Under the pieces are notes generated by a model. That model made no database searches. It saw only the letters and a program-made list of their open reading frames with translations, and was not told the origin of the DNA. Of a DNA stretch of 64,000 nucleotides, positions 20,479 to 29,555 are shown piece by piece. This stretch comes from Candidatus Nanoarchaeia archaeon (GTDB taxonomy: Archaea; Nanobdellota; Nanobdellia; Pacearchaeales; GW2011-AR1), in contig JAQUKY010000003.1 in NCBI GenBank assembly GCA_028718805.1, positions 41,123 to 105,122 of the forward strand, written 5' to 3'. Numbering within the stretch: the stretch's first letter is position 1; every line of letters starts with the position of its first letter. A program made the translations under genes and the position numbers.

Positions 20479-20826
20479 CTATTTATCCCCAAAAATATTT
20501 CCTGTATTTCTTAAATTCCTGATGGCTTTCCTTACCTCTTCAGGTTCTTTTTTCTCTTCAACTAAAACTTTTCTTGATTTGACTATCGCTTCATGCATTT
20601 TTATCTTTAAAGGGCAGCTTGCTTCGCATTGCTTGGAAAGATTATCATCAAATAAAATCTTGTCATACTGGTTGTTTTTTAGCATGATTGCTTTTCCTCT
20701 TGGGCTGTACTGTTCCTCCCTCATAACTTTAAATATGCTGTCTCTTGGCTTGCACATTCCGCAATTTATGCATCTCTCAACAATCTCTTTGATTTCTTCT
20801 TTTGCATTATCAGATTCTATTGTCAT
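20479..20826 (-). CDS. 4Fe-4S / HdrC-like iron-sulfur subunit
   Basis: CINCGMCKPRDSIFKVMREEQYSPRGKAI...CEASCPLKIKMHEAI. Confidence 0.8.
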   Translation of the reverse strand: MTIESDNAKEEIKEIVERCINCGMCKPRDSIFKVMREEQYSPRGKAIMLKNNQYDKILFDDNLSKQCEASCPLKIKMHEAIVKSRKVLVEEKKEPEEVRKAIRNLRNTGNIFGDK

Positions 20827-20857
20827 TTTTACTTTTTGGTTTATTTATTTGTTTTGT

Positions 20858-20950
20858 CTATAACCTGCAAAACGATTTTAGCTTTGCAGATGAGTTAATT
20901 AAACTTTTGCTTCTCATCAACAGCTTATCTCGTTTATTTTATTATTAATG
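20858..20950. repeat. Intergenic palindromic element copy E
   Basis: AACGATTTTAGCTTTGCAGATGAGTTAATTAAAC...CAGCTTATCTCGTTTATTTTATTATTAAT. Confidence 0.7.
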
Positions 20951-22534
20951 GTTATTATTTTTATCCTCCATTTTTTCTTCATTCTTCGCGCTTGATTCCC
21001 CAAGCATCACCCTCTTTATAAGAGCTTCTTCCTCTTTTGTAAGACTCCTTTTTTTCTCGCCTTCATGAACAATTGTCTTAGAAACATCTCTTGCAAGTTT
21101 CTCAACTTCCATCATTTTGTCTTTGGAAGATTCAGAACCATAAGTATAAGCATATTCTTTTATTAATTGTTTAGTAGAATAAGGGTCTTCTTTTATAGGG
21201 GGCCTTTCTTCTGGTTTATTAATCTCTTCTTTTTTTTCAGGGATTGCCTTCATCTCTTCCAGAATCTCAACTTTTTCTATAAACTCCTCCATTTTTTCTT
21301 CAGGGGTTTTTTCTTCTTCATTAATTTCAGAGGCACTCATCTTTTCACCTAAAAATGGCCTCATCTCCTCAATTTCATGCCCTTGCAATGGCTTTAAGTG
21401 CCTGCCCGCAGGAACTCTTGCTTCAAAATCAATAATTTTGTTTTTGTTTAATCTACCAAAAGGGTCATGCCTAAGCTTGACTCTGTTTATAATCTTTTTT
21501 TCAAACGAATCAACTAAATCCCTTCTCTTAATCCCTATCCCATTGACAAACTTGCCTCCCATCTTTCTTATTAGTTCTATTACCTGTTTCCTCTTTTCTT
21601 TTTCATAATCCCTGAAAAAGCTGTAAACTATCCCATCCCCCAGATAACTGATATAAGGAATCTTATTACTTTCAAGATATAATATAAAATCATTTAGCTT
21701 ATCAAAGAAAAACTTTGTGTCTTCGTTATTGTAATATCCCTGATTAATAAGAATAAAATAAGCATTTTTGTTCAAATCCATAATTTTTTTATATTCTTCT
21801 CCTTTTATTTTGCCCCTTTGTGAATCAAACTCAATTATAAGATTATATTTTTTAGGAAGATTGAGTATCTCAGAAGTTTCTGGTGAAAATAATTCTAGCA
21901 TGATTACATCATTTTCCAGCTTTAATCTCCTTGCCATTGACAAGGCTTCATCTAAAATTTCTGTCTGGAAAATAGCAGCACTTCTCTCTATTTTCTTGAT
22001 GACCTTCATCTTGATTCTCACAATAATTCCTGTAATCCCCTCCATCCCGCATATATCCCCTAAATCAGCCTTGCTTGTTTTCATCAATTCTCCTCTGCCG
22101 TTAACAAATTCTATTTCTTCAATCCAGTCTTTTATTCTCTCATATCTCATGCTTCTTGGATTAAATGAGTTTACAGCAGCCATTCCCCCTATTGTTGAGG
22201 CTTCATTTATGGGTTCAATTGGAAATTCAAAATTTATATAGTTTAATTTTTCGTTTAATTCCTTTATGCTGATTCCTGCTTCAACTTCAATAATCCTTTT
22301 TTGTGGATCAAAACTAATAATCTTATTCATTTTACTAATATCAATTACAATAGAATTATTAGGCAGTGTTCCTCCTAACTGATTAGTTCCTCCTCCTCTT
22401 GGGACGATATCCAGATTATAAGTTTTGATTATATTTTGTATCTCCTCTGCTCTTTTAGGAAAAAATACTTTTTCTGTTTTTCCAATTAGTCTGGATGCAT
22501 CAGTATCATAGGTTAACATTTCTTTTTTGTTCAT
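20945..22534 (-). CDS. FAD-binding oxidoreductase (GlcD/D-lactate dehydrogenase-like) with charged C-terminal extension
   Basis: IVPRGGGTNQLGGTLPNNSIVIDISKMNKI; EPINEASTIGGMAAVNS. Confidence 0.9.
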   Translation of the reverse strand: MNKKEMLTYDTDASRLIGKTEKVFFPKRAEEIQNIIKTYNLDIVPRGGGTNQLGGTLPNNSIVIDISKMNKIISFDPQKRIIEVEAGISIKELNEKLNYINFEFPIEPINEASTIGGMAAVNSFNPRSMRYERIKDWIEEIEFVNGRGELMKTSKADLGDICGMEGITGIIVRIKMKVIKKIERSAAIFQTEILDEALSMARRLKLENDVIMLELFSPETSEILNLPKKYNLIIEFDSQRGKIKGEEYKKIMDLNKNAYFILINQGYYNNEDTKFFFDKLNDFILYLESNKIPYISYLGDGIVYSFFRDYEKEKRKQVIELIRKMGGKFVNGIGIKRRDLVDSFEKKIINRVKLRHDPFGRLNKNKIIDFEARVPAGRHLKPLQGHEIEEMRPFLGEKMSASEINEEEKTPEEKMEEFIEKVEILEEMKAIPEKKEEINKPEERPPIKEDPYSTKQLIKEYAYTYGSESSKDKMMEVEKLARDVSKTIVHEGEKKRSLTKEEEALIKRVMLGESSAKNEEKMEDKNNNH

Positions 22535-22557
22535 GCTTTTTGTTTTTATCCTTTTTT

Positions 22558-22648
22558 TGGTAATCTCAAACCCTTATTCGCTTTGCAGATGAGCAGATTA
22601 AGCCTTTGCTCATCTTTCATAGCTTATTTCGTTTCATTTATTACTGAT
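22558..22648. repeat. Intergenic palindromic element copy F1
   Basis: TGGTAATCTCAAACC...TTTGCAGATGAGCAGATTAAGC...TTTCGTTTCATTTATTACTGA. Confidence 0.8.
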
Positions 22649-22653
22649 ATTTT

Positions 22654-22758
22654 TTAGTAATCTATCAAACGATTTTAAGATGTTTATGGGTTTTTATTAA
22701 GCTGTTTCTGCAAAGCTTTGTGATGATTGCCCCTTATCATTTCGTTTTATTTATTACC
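22654..22758. repeat. Intergenic palindromic element copy F2 (tandem to F1)
   Basis: TAGTAATCTATCAAACGATTTTAAGATGTTTATGGGTTTTTATTAAGCTG...GTGATGATTGCCCCTTATCATTTCGTTTTATTTATTACCGG. Confidence 0.9.
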
Positions 22759-22764
22759 GGTTTA

Positions 22765-23595
22765 TTAATTTTCAATTTTTTCCTCCCTTTCTATTTTCAT
22801 AACTGAATTTTCTTCTGGTTCTTGTTTACTTTCTTCACTCCTTTCTGGAATTTTAATATTAAGTGCATTTGCCAAGACATCAGATAATTCTGCAATTTCT
22901 ATTCCTAATCCTTCAGCATTTTTCTTTAGCAAATCATAATTTTTCATAGAAGCTACAACCATCTTTTTCACTCCTGCTCTTTTAGCCTGCAACAGCCTCT
23001 GCCTGGCTATTTTATCTGCTAATTCTGGATTTATAATAACCAAACTCCCGCAGCTTCCGGCACAAATAGAGTTTTCTCTTGAATCAATCATTTCCACAAT
23101 TGTATAGCCTATTAATTCCAAAATTTTTCTTGGTTCATCATAAATGCCGCAATACCTTCCTAAATAACATGAATCATGATAGGTAATTTTTTCCCCAGCC
23201 ATATTCTTTATTAGCTTTGGCTTATCTACTAAATTGTCTAAAATTAACTTCCACATATCAACAACATCAATATCCCAGTCAGGCAAGAGTTCAGGATAAT
23301 TTTGCTTAAACATTTTATAACATGCAGAACAGTTTGTTATAATCCTCTTAATTTTATTTTCTTTAAGCAATTCAAACTTCTTTCTGGCCAGTTTCCTGGC
23401 CTCACTTTCATACCCCATTTCCAATGCAGGAAGCCCGCAACAGACAATATTCTCGCTCCAGGTTACTTCTATTCCTAACTTGGAAAAAATCTTCTTATAA
23501 AGTTCATAATTATCCTTATGCTTAAAATAAGTCATGCATCCGGGATAATATATTGTATCTGGCTGGACAAACCCCAATCTTGAAAATATACCCAT
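22765..23595 (-). CDS. CCG-domain Fe-S oxidoreductase subunit (HdrB/GlcF-like)
   Basis: YYPGCMTYFK...NIVCCGLPALEMG; SCYLGRYCGIYDEPRK; NSICAGSCGSLV. Confidence 0.88.
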   Translation of the reverse strand: MGIFSRLGFVQPDTIYYPGCMTYFKHKDNYELYKKIFSKLGIEVTWSENIVCCGLPALEMGYESEARKLARKKFELLKENKIKRIITNCSACYKMFKQNYPELLPDWDIDVVDMWKLILDNLVDKPKLIKNMAGEKITYHDSCYLGRYCGIYDEPRKILELIGYTIVEMIDSRENSICAGSCGSLVIINPELADKIARQRLLQAKRAGVKKMVVASMKNYDLLKKNAEGLGIEIAELSDVLANALNIKIPERSEESKQEPEENSVMKIEREEKIEN

Positions 23596-23618
23596 TTTTG
23601 TGTTTTTGTTATTTATCT

Positions 23619-23740
23619 TTAGTAATTTATTAAACGATTTTTAAGTAGGATTTGAGCAGATTAAGCTTGATTGCTCATGCTCCATCTAGTACTTCTTATT
23701 ACTGATTTCGTTTTTTATTATTGATTATAGGCTAATAATC
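23619..23740. repeat. Intergenic palindromic element copy G
   Basis: TTAGTAATTTATTAAACGATTTTTAAG...GAGCAGATTAAGCTTGATTGCTC...GATTTCGTTTTTTATTATTGAT. Confidence 0.85.
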
Positions 23741-23818
23741 TAAAAAGAGAGGTATTTTAAAGCATATATATGCTTTAAAGGATATTTTTAAAAACAGGAT
23801 TTGTTTCACAGATTATAT

Positions 23819-23900
23819 GCCCTGTTCGCATAGTGGTATTGCACGAGATTGGAAATCTCGGTCCTTTTTGGACCCGCAGGTTCGATTCCTGCACAGGGCG
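23819..23900 (+). tRNA. tRNA-Ser (GGA)
   Basis: Acceptor GCCCTGT/ACAGGGC, anticodon GAGAT-TTGGAAA-type loop with GGA, long variable arm GGTCCTTTTTGGACC, T arm GCAGG-TTCGATT-CCTGC. Confidence 0.95.
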
Positions 23901-23918
23901 GTTATAAAAAGTTTATAA

Positions 23919-24221
23919 ATGCAAATAATCTCTTTTTTTATGGAACTAAATAGAACTGAACCAGATAAAAACATTTATGCACAAATTTTAGATATTGAGG
24001 ATCTAGCTTCTTCTTTATCTAATAATGGTTATTTTATTGAGAAAAAACCAATTCCAGATGTTACATATGGTTGGATTTTTGACCGCAAACTTAAACTCCA
24101 TTTTAATGTAGCAAAGATAGAAATTAAAAATGGTACTTATGAATTGCATTGTTTTACCAACAGTGAGGGGTTTGAAAGGGTTAAAGAATTTGCAAGTTCA
24201 TACCATAATAAATCACTATAA
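23919..24221 (+). CDS. Hypothetical protein inside putative tRNA-Ser-flanked insert
   Basis: 100-aa ORF between tRNA-Ser and a copy of its 3' end. Confidence 0.6.
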   Translation: MQIISFFMELNRTEPDKNIYAQILDIEDLASSLSNNGYFIEKKPIPDVTYGWIFDRKLKLHFNVAKIEIKNGTYELHCFTNSEGFERVKEFASSYHNKSL

Positions 24222-24277
24222 CTAAAATAAGAAAAAATTATTTTAATGTATCTAACTGCTACACTTTTTATTGATGT

Positions 24278-24289
24278 CTGCACAGGGCG
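24278..24289 (+). repeat. Direct repeat of tRNA-Ser 3' terminus (att-like)
   Basis: CTGCACAGGGCG identical to tRNA-Ser 3' end at 23889-23900. Confidence 0.7.
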
Positions 24290-24330
24290 TTTAGAAATCT
24301 TTTTAAAAAGGAGCTTGTCTTTAGATTATA

Positions 24331-24711
24331 ATGAGAAAAGTTGCATTAATTGTTTTATTTAATAAAGAAAAAAAGATTCTGCTTCAGCATAGAACGGATG
24401 ATGCTCCAATCAACCCCTCTAAATGGGGCTTTTTTGGTGGCAAGATAAAGGAAGATGAAACCCCTTTAGAAGCTGTTAAAAGAGAATGCTTGGAGGAGTT
24501 GGATTATCAATTAACGGGCCCAAAATTGGTTCATAAAAGAAAATATGGTGATTGTTATTCTTATATTTATGTTGAAGCTTATAATCCAAAAAAAGAATTA
24601 ATTTTAAGAGAAGGACAGGCAATGGGCTGGTTTTCTTTGCCTGAATCAAAAGAATTAGATTCCAATGGGCATATTTTGGAAATCCTCTATAAAATTTTTG
24701 ATGAAATTTAA
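24331..24711 (+). CDS. NUDIX hydrolase
   Basis: GFFGGKIKEDETPLEAVKRECLEELDY (Nudix box). Confidence 0.92.
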   Translation: MRKVALIVLFNKEKKILLQHRTDDAPINPSKWGFFGGKIKEDETPLEAVKRECLEELDYQLTGPKLVHKRKYGDCYSYIYVEAYNPKKELILREGQAMGWFSLPESKELDSNGHILEILYKIFDEI

Positions 24712-24832
24712 AAAATTAGTAAAGTTTAAAATTACATAAAACTTGTAAGATTTATGAATAAAAAACTATATTTTTGGTTTACCAAGCAAAACTAGACTAA
24801 GTAGAAATTGGGATACCTCATCTTATGATTTA

Positions 24833-25129
24833 ATGAATTTTAATTTAGGAGATTATAGATGTAATGAAAACTGTTTTACTTATTTTATCCCTAGTAAAGA
24901 TAATAATCTCAATATAGCATATGAGTCAAATAAAGATAAGTTTAAGGTTTATTTGATTGGTGGAGATACTAACTTTGGTGAAGGTGGAAAATTTGTCATA
25001 AGCACTTACGATTTTCATAAAGAAAAAACATCCGCTATCTATTTGGCTCTCAGTATATCTATTTTGTCTGGATGCATATTCCTACTCTTTAATTATCTTA
25101 GAGAACACTATAAAGAAAGGATAAAATAA
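24833..25129 (+). CDS. Hypothetical membrane protein (start uncertain; possible upstream frameshift)
   Basis: 98-aa ORF with C-terminal TM. Confidence 0.5.
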   Translation: MNFNLGDYRCNENCFTYFIPSKDNNLNIAYESNKDKFKVYLIGGDTNFGEGGKFVISTYDFHKEKTSAIYLALSISILSGCIFLLFNYLREHYKERIK

Positions 25130-25200
25130 TCCAGTTTATACTAATTCTCAGCAACCACTTACAGCCAAACCTTTAAAAATATAATTTTACTGCTTATAAG

Positions 25201-25557
25201 ATGAAAAAAGATAATCAGATATACATCTATATAGTAATAATAATTTTAGTTATAATCGCAGTAATTTTCTATATAAAAAACAATAATGATAATAATAATG
25301 GGGGTGTTAATGAAAAGCTTGCTAAATGCCTAGGAGAAAAATCAGAGCTTTATGTTCAGTTAGGATGCAAGTTCTGCAAAGATCAGGAAGATATTTTTGG
25401 AAATAACACTCAGTATCTAAACATAATCGATTGTCATTTTGAAACGCAAAAGTGCGTAGATGCCCAGATAACCGGTACCCCTACATGGATTATTAATGGA
25501 GAAAAATATCCTGGAGTTCAGTCTATTGAAAAGTTAAAGCAATTAACTGGGTGTTAA
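25201..25557 (+). CDS. Membrane-anchored thioredoxin/glutaredoxin-like protein
   Basis: GCKFCKDQEDIF...ITGTPTWIINGEKYPGVQSIEKLKQLTG. Confidence 0.8.
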   Translation: MKKDNQIYIYIVIIILVIIAVIFYIKNNNDNNNGGVNEKLAKCLGEKSELYVQLGCKFCKDQEDIFGNNTQYLNIIDCHFETQKCVDAQITGTPTWIINGEKYPGVQSIEKLKQLTGC

Positions 25558-25584
25558 TTATTAATAATAAACTGAATTTATAAT

Positions 25585-25690
25585 AATTAAAACTAAAATA
25601 AGTATAAGCAACAGAAGAAGTTATGAGAAATAATAATCAAGCTTAAGCTTCTCATCTGCAAAACTTAAATCGTTTAATAAATTATCAATA
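25585..25690. repeat. Intergenic palindromic element copy H
   Basis: TCAAGCTTAAGCTTCTCATCTGCAAAACTTAAATCGTTTAATAAATTATCAATA. Confidence 0.75.
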
Positions 25691-25697
25691 ATTAAAA

Positions 25698-26396
25698 ATG
25701 GCAATAACCTTACTAAGAATAATAACCCTGGCTTTGGCAGATGCAATAAATCCATGCGCCTTGGCAGTCATGACAATGGTTCTTGTAGCAATATTGTTGG
25801 AGAATCCTGAAAAAAGGCATAAAGTATTGACAGGAGGATTGGCATTTACATTAGCAGTTTTTGTTGGTTATTTTTTATATGGCTTAATAATAATACAATT
25901 ATTCAAATCTTTTATCAATTTTACTTCAGTTATATATCCTTATTTAACAAATGGTTTGGCAGCCCTGGCCATTCTTCTAGGAATATTTAATATTAAAGAT
26001 TACATAAGATACAAACCAGGAGGAATAGCAACAGAAATGCCCCTAAGATTTAGACCGAGAGTTAAACAATTAATAAAAAGAGTAACAAGCCCATCAGGAG
26101 CATTCTTTATAGGCATATTTGTAACTTTATTTTTGCTTCCATGTACAATAGGCCCTTACATAATAGCCGGAGGAAGTCTTTCTGCTTTGTCATTTATACA
26201 AACAATCCCCTGGCTGGTGTTATATAATCTGATTTTTATTATCCCAATGCTTGCAATAACAATAATTGTTTATGTAGGTTTAACAGAGGTTGATAAAGTT
26301 TCTGCCTGGAAAGATAAAAATATAAAATATATTCATCTTGTAACAGGATTGCTTCTTGTTGCATTGGGAATAGCAATAATTACAAAAATAATTTAA
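25698..26396 (+). CDS. CcdA/DsbD-like transmembrane electron-transfer protein
   Basis: ALADAINPCALAVMTMVLVAIL...LFLLPCTIGPYIIAGG. Confidence 0.85.
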   Translation: MAITLLRIITLALADAINPCALAVMTMVLVAILLENPEKRHKVLTGGLAFTLAVFVGYFLYGLIIIQLFKSFINFTSVIYPYLTNGLAALAILLGIFNIKDYIRYKPGGIATEMPLRFRPRVKQLIKRVTSPSGAFFIGIFVTLFLLPCTIGPYIIAGGSLSALSFIQTIPWLVLYNLIFIIPMLAITIIVYVGLTEVDKVSAWKDKNIKYIHLVTGLLLVALGIAIITKII

Positions 26397-26411
26397 AAAA
26401 CTAATACTAAA

Positions 26412-26522
26412 ATTAGTAATGATAAAGCACTAAGTAGGTTGTAATAAGAAGATTAAGCTACTGAAGCATATCTTAATGAAAACTAATATTCATATTAAAA
26501 TCGTCTGATAAATTAGTGATAA
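26412..26522. repeat. Intergenic palindromic element copy I
   Basis: ATTAGTAAT...AGATTAAGCTACTG...TTAAAATCGTCTGATAAATTAGTGATA. Confidence 0.65.
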
Positions 26523-26532
26523 TAAATAAAAA

Positions 26533-27276
26533 ATGGCTCTATCAATTTTATTCTGGATAATTTTAGTAACTGTTTTGGATGGATTGCTTGCATTAACCGG
26601 GGCATTCTCATTTTTATTATCTAAAAAATTCTTTAACAAGACCCTTATTGTTCTTGTTGCATTTTCAGTTGGAGCCTTGCTTGGAGGAGCTTTGTTTCAT
26701 TTGCTTCCAGAGTCATTAAATTCATTGGAACTAACAAAAACTATAATCTTATTTATTTTAGGAATAATTTTATTTCTTGTACTGGAAAAATTAATTCATT
26801 GGAGGCACTGTCATGAACCAGATTGTAAAATTCATCCGTATAGCTATCTTATTTTATATGGTGATGCCATGCATAATTTCATAGATGGACTATTAATTGC
26901 AGGTTCATTTTTAGTGTCAATACCAATCGGAATAGTAACAAGTATCCTGGTTATTGCTCATGAATTGCCCCAGGAAATAGGCTATTTTGGGGTATTAGTC
27001 CATGGAGGATTTTCAAAGAAAAAAGCATTATCATTTAACTTATTATCTCAATTAACCGCGGTTATAGGAGGATTAGCTGGTTATTTCCTTTTATCTTTAA
27101 CAAAATATTCTGCTTACTTGCTTCCAATCGCAGCAGGGGGATTTATTTATATTGCAATTCAGGATTTAATCCCGGAGGTTTTAAAAGAGAAAGACAATAA
27201 AAAAAGAATAATTAATCTAATTGCAGTAATCCTCGGATTTTTGCTTTTGCTTTCTGCAAAACTATTTGCTGGATGA
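26533..27276 (+). CDS. ZIP-family metal transporter
   Basis: GALLGGALFHLLPES; GDAMHNFIDGLLIAGSF; AHELPQEIGYFGVLVHGG. Confidence 0.93.
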   Translation: MALSILFWIILVTVLDGLLALTGAFSFLLSKKFFNKTLIVLVAFSVGALLGGALFHLLPESLNSLELTKTIILFILGIILFLVLEKLIHWRHCHEPDCKIHPYSYLILYGDAMHNFIDGLLIAGSFLVSIPIGIVTSILVIAHELPQEIGYFGVLVHGGFSKKKALSFNLLSQLTAVIGGLAGYFLLSLTKYSAYLLPIAAGGFIYIAIQDLIPEVLKEKDNKKRIINLIAVILGFLLLLSAKLFAG

Positions 27277-27288
27277 TGATTTCTTTGC

Positions 27289-27373
27289 TGGTAATGTATA
27301 ATCTGTAAGAGCTGAGCAATTAGGCTTAAGCTTCTCATTTTCAAGCTTTAATCGTTTTTGAGATTATTGATAA
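27289..27373. repeat. Intergenic palindromic element copy J
   Basis: CTGGTAATGTATAATC...GGCTTAAGCTTCTCATTTTCAAGCTTTAATCGTTTTTGAGATTATTGAT. Confidence 0.65.
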
Positions 27374-27431
27374 ACAAATACTTATATTTTTATATGCACT
27401 TGCTCTATTATAAAAGAGGAAAATTAAAGAA

Positions 27432-28055
27432 ATGAAACAAAAAGAAAAACTGCTTATTTTTGACTTTGATGGGACAATTGCAGATACAAAATCTATCTAT
27501 TATAAATCAATTTACGATGTTGTTAAAAGATTTGGATATTCTTATAAAGATATTGATAGGATTATTGACCTTGGAATGAGTTTGAGAAAAGTTCTTAAGA
27601 AATTAGGATTCTCTTTCCTGACTTCCTGGTTCTTGCATAAAGAAATAATGAATAATGTTGAAAAATATGTAAATGAAGTAAAAAAATGCAAGGATGTGGA
27701 TTCTATAAATGGTATAAGAACAAAGAAGATACTTGTTACCAACTCCCTTAAGGAATTTGTCACTCCTATTTTAAGGCATCTTAAAATAAATTGTTTTAAT
27801 GAGATTTATGGAGCAGAAGACTTTGCAGACAAGGCAGAATTTATAAAAGAATACTTGAAAAAAAGAAAGCTAAGCAGGAGAAACTGCTATTATGTAGGAG
27901 ACAGGGCATCCGATGTCATAACAGCAGGAATGTCTGGATGCAAGAGCATAATTGTTTCAGGAAAATGCGCCTGGGATTCAAAGAAAGAAATTTCAAAAGC
28001 AAATCCAGATTTCATAGTTTCAGATATAAAAGATATTAGGAAAATTGCTAAATAA
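27432..28055 (+). CDS. HAD-family phosphatase
   Basis: FDFDGTIADT; YVGDRASDVITAGMSGCKSI. Confidence 0.9.
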   Translation: MKQKEKLLIFDFDGTIADTKSIYYKSIYDVVKRFGYSYKDIDRIIDLGMSLRKVLKKLGFSFLTSWFLHKEIMNNVEKYVNEVKKCKDVDSINGIRTKKILVTNSLKEFVTPILRHLKINCFNEIYGAEDFADKAEFIKEYLKKRKLSRRNCYYVGDRASDVITAGMSGCKSIIVSGKCAWDSKKEISKANPDFIVSDIKDIRKIAK

Positions 28056-28067
28056 TCCCTCATTTTC

Positions 28068-28175
28068 TGGTAATTTATTAAACGATTTTAAGATGTTTAT
28101 GGGTTTTTATTAAGCTGTTTTTGTCAAACTTTATGATGATTGTCAATTATCATTTCGTATTTGATCATTATTGGT
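28068..28175. repeat. Intergenic palindromic element copy K
   Basis: TGGTAATTTATTAAACGATTTTAAGATGTTTATGGGTTTTTATTAAGCTG...ATGATGATTG...TATCATTTCGTA; near-identical to F2 left half. Confidence 0.9.
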
Positions 28176-28193
28176 TATTTTTATTTTCCTGAT

Positions 28194-28484
28194 TCAGTTA
28201 AACTTCCACTCAGTATGCCCAAACTGAATGATTAAATCAATTTTTGGCTTTAAATTATCCACATTAGGAATATCACATGCTCCAAAACAATCTCCTGACC
28301 ATATCATGCATTCACAACCGGTTTTATTCTTAATCTCATCGGCAATAACCATTGAATAAGGCTTCATCCCATCAGGAAATTGCAGCAAAACTTTTTTAGC
28401 TTTTTTCTGTTTTATGGCCTTAACTATCTTATCTAATTCCAGGTCATAGATTTCATTTATTTCCTGAATTGTCTTTCTCTCCAT
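28194..28484 (-). pseudogene. dph2: Diphthamide synthase (Dph2) N-terminal fragment
   Basis: IVKAIKQKKAKKVLLQFPDGMKPYS...WSGDCFGACDIPNVDNLKPKIDLIIQFGHTEW then stop; only 96 aa. Confidence 0.7.
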
Positions 28485-28535
28485 ATATTCTCAATTACAG
28501 TAACATTTTTATATGTTGTTGTTTAGGGAAAAATA

Positions 28536-28913
28536 ATGGGCCTTCAAGAAATAACAGATGGAATAAGACAAGACTTAGAACAAATAGGAGGGTTATTTAA
28601 TATTCATATACACTTTAATGAGTTAAATAATTATATTGAATATAAAATACTTAACAAGGCACACCATAAACTCTATTCTCAAATGTGCTGCAAGTTGAAA
28701 AAAATAGTCTCAAATAATAACCCTAATGTAATAATAACCTGTGAGCCAGATGAAAATTGCGTGAATTATGGAGATAGACTTCAAAGAAAGATTTATTTTA
28801 AATTAAACAAAAATATAACAAATATTGAAGAAAAAGAAAAAGTTTTATCAGATGCTGCATTATGCTTTAAGAAAATACTAAAAGAGATAATAAAATATGG
28901 AACTAAAAAATAA
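28536..28913 (+). CDS. Hypothetical protein
   Basis: 125-aa ORF overlapping start of next gene. Confidence 0.6.
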   Translation: MGLQEITDGIRQDLEQIGGLFNIHIHFNELNNYIEYKILNKAHHKLYSQMCCKLKKIVSNNNPNVIITCEPDENCVNYGDRLQRKIYFKLNKNITNIEEKEKVLSDAALCFKKILKEIIKYGTKK

Positions 28914-29172
28914 GGTTTTTAGAGAGGTAAGCAAAATTCCGAGAGGAAAAACAAAAACTTATAAAGAAATTGCTAAAAAATTAAAAACTTCTCCAAGAGC
29001 AGTTGCTAAAATTCTTTCTTCAAACAAAAATCCAATAAAAATTCCATGCCACCGGGTTATAAGAAGCGATGGAAAAATTGGGGGTTATACATTTAAAGGA
29101 AAATTTAATCCTAAAATGAAAATTAGATTATTAAAGAAGGAAGGACTTATAGCCTACAAAAGCAGGAGGTAA
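28897..29172 (+). CDS. Methylated-DNA-protein alkyltransferase DNA-binding/catalytic domain
   Basis: REVSKIPRGKTKTYKEIAKKL...NPIKIPCHRVIRSDGKIGGY (PCHRV active site). Confidence 0.9.
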   Translation: MELKNKVFREVSKIPRGKTKTYKEIAKKLKTSPRAVAKILSSNKNPIKIPCHRVIRSDGKIGGYTFKGKFNPKMKIRLLKKEGLIAYKSRR

Positions 29173-29505
29173 TCCGCACCTGTCTGTTATTGCATTAGCC
29201 ACTTCTTCAGGTTCTGCCATTCCAAAATCCTCTACTGAAATTTCTAAAGAACCCATTTTACCTTTAGTAAAATTAGCAAAAAAGCTAAATCCTTGGGTAG
29301 GGTATACAACAAACCCCTTTTCACCTGTGGAATCCTTTATTCCTTTCTCTAATATATGTTCTCCTATATAATCAACTGCTTTTTTTATCTGATCCTCACT
29401 AGCCCAAACATAATTTCTTATCCCCTTATTCGGACCACTTTCTAGCATAACACAGAATTGATGCTCATATTTCTGACCATTTCCTCTAGCATAACTGTTT
29501 TCCAT
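29131..29505 (-). CDS. Hypothetical protein
   Basis: 124-aa ORF, convergent with previous gene. Confidence 0.6.
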   Translation of the reverse strand: MENSYARGNGQKYEHQFCVMLESGPNKGIRNYVWASEDQIKKAVDYIGEHILEKGIKDSTGEKGFVVYPTQGFSFFANFTKGKMGSLEISVEDFGMAEPEEVANAITDRCGLPPAFVGYKSFLL

Positions 29506-29555
29506 AAATTATCAAAAATATTAAGGTTTTTAAAGAAGATTGTAATTTAGTAAAT

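Noticed and set aside
21768-22241. 157-aa plus-strand ORF
   Set aside because: Antisense to the FAD oxidoreductase.
22720-28150. GTGATGATTG / ATGATGATTG in element copies as box C of C/D sRNAs
   Set aside because: Box-C-like string occurs in two copies only, with no consistent D/D'/C' boxes or guide spacing; better explained as a conserved internal part of the palindromic element.
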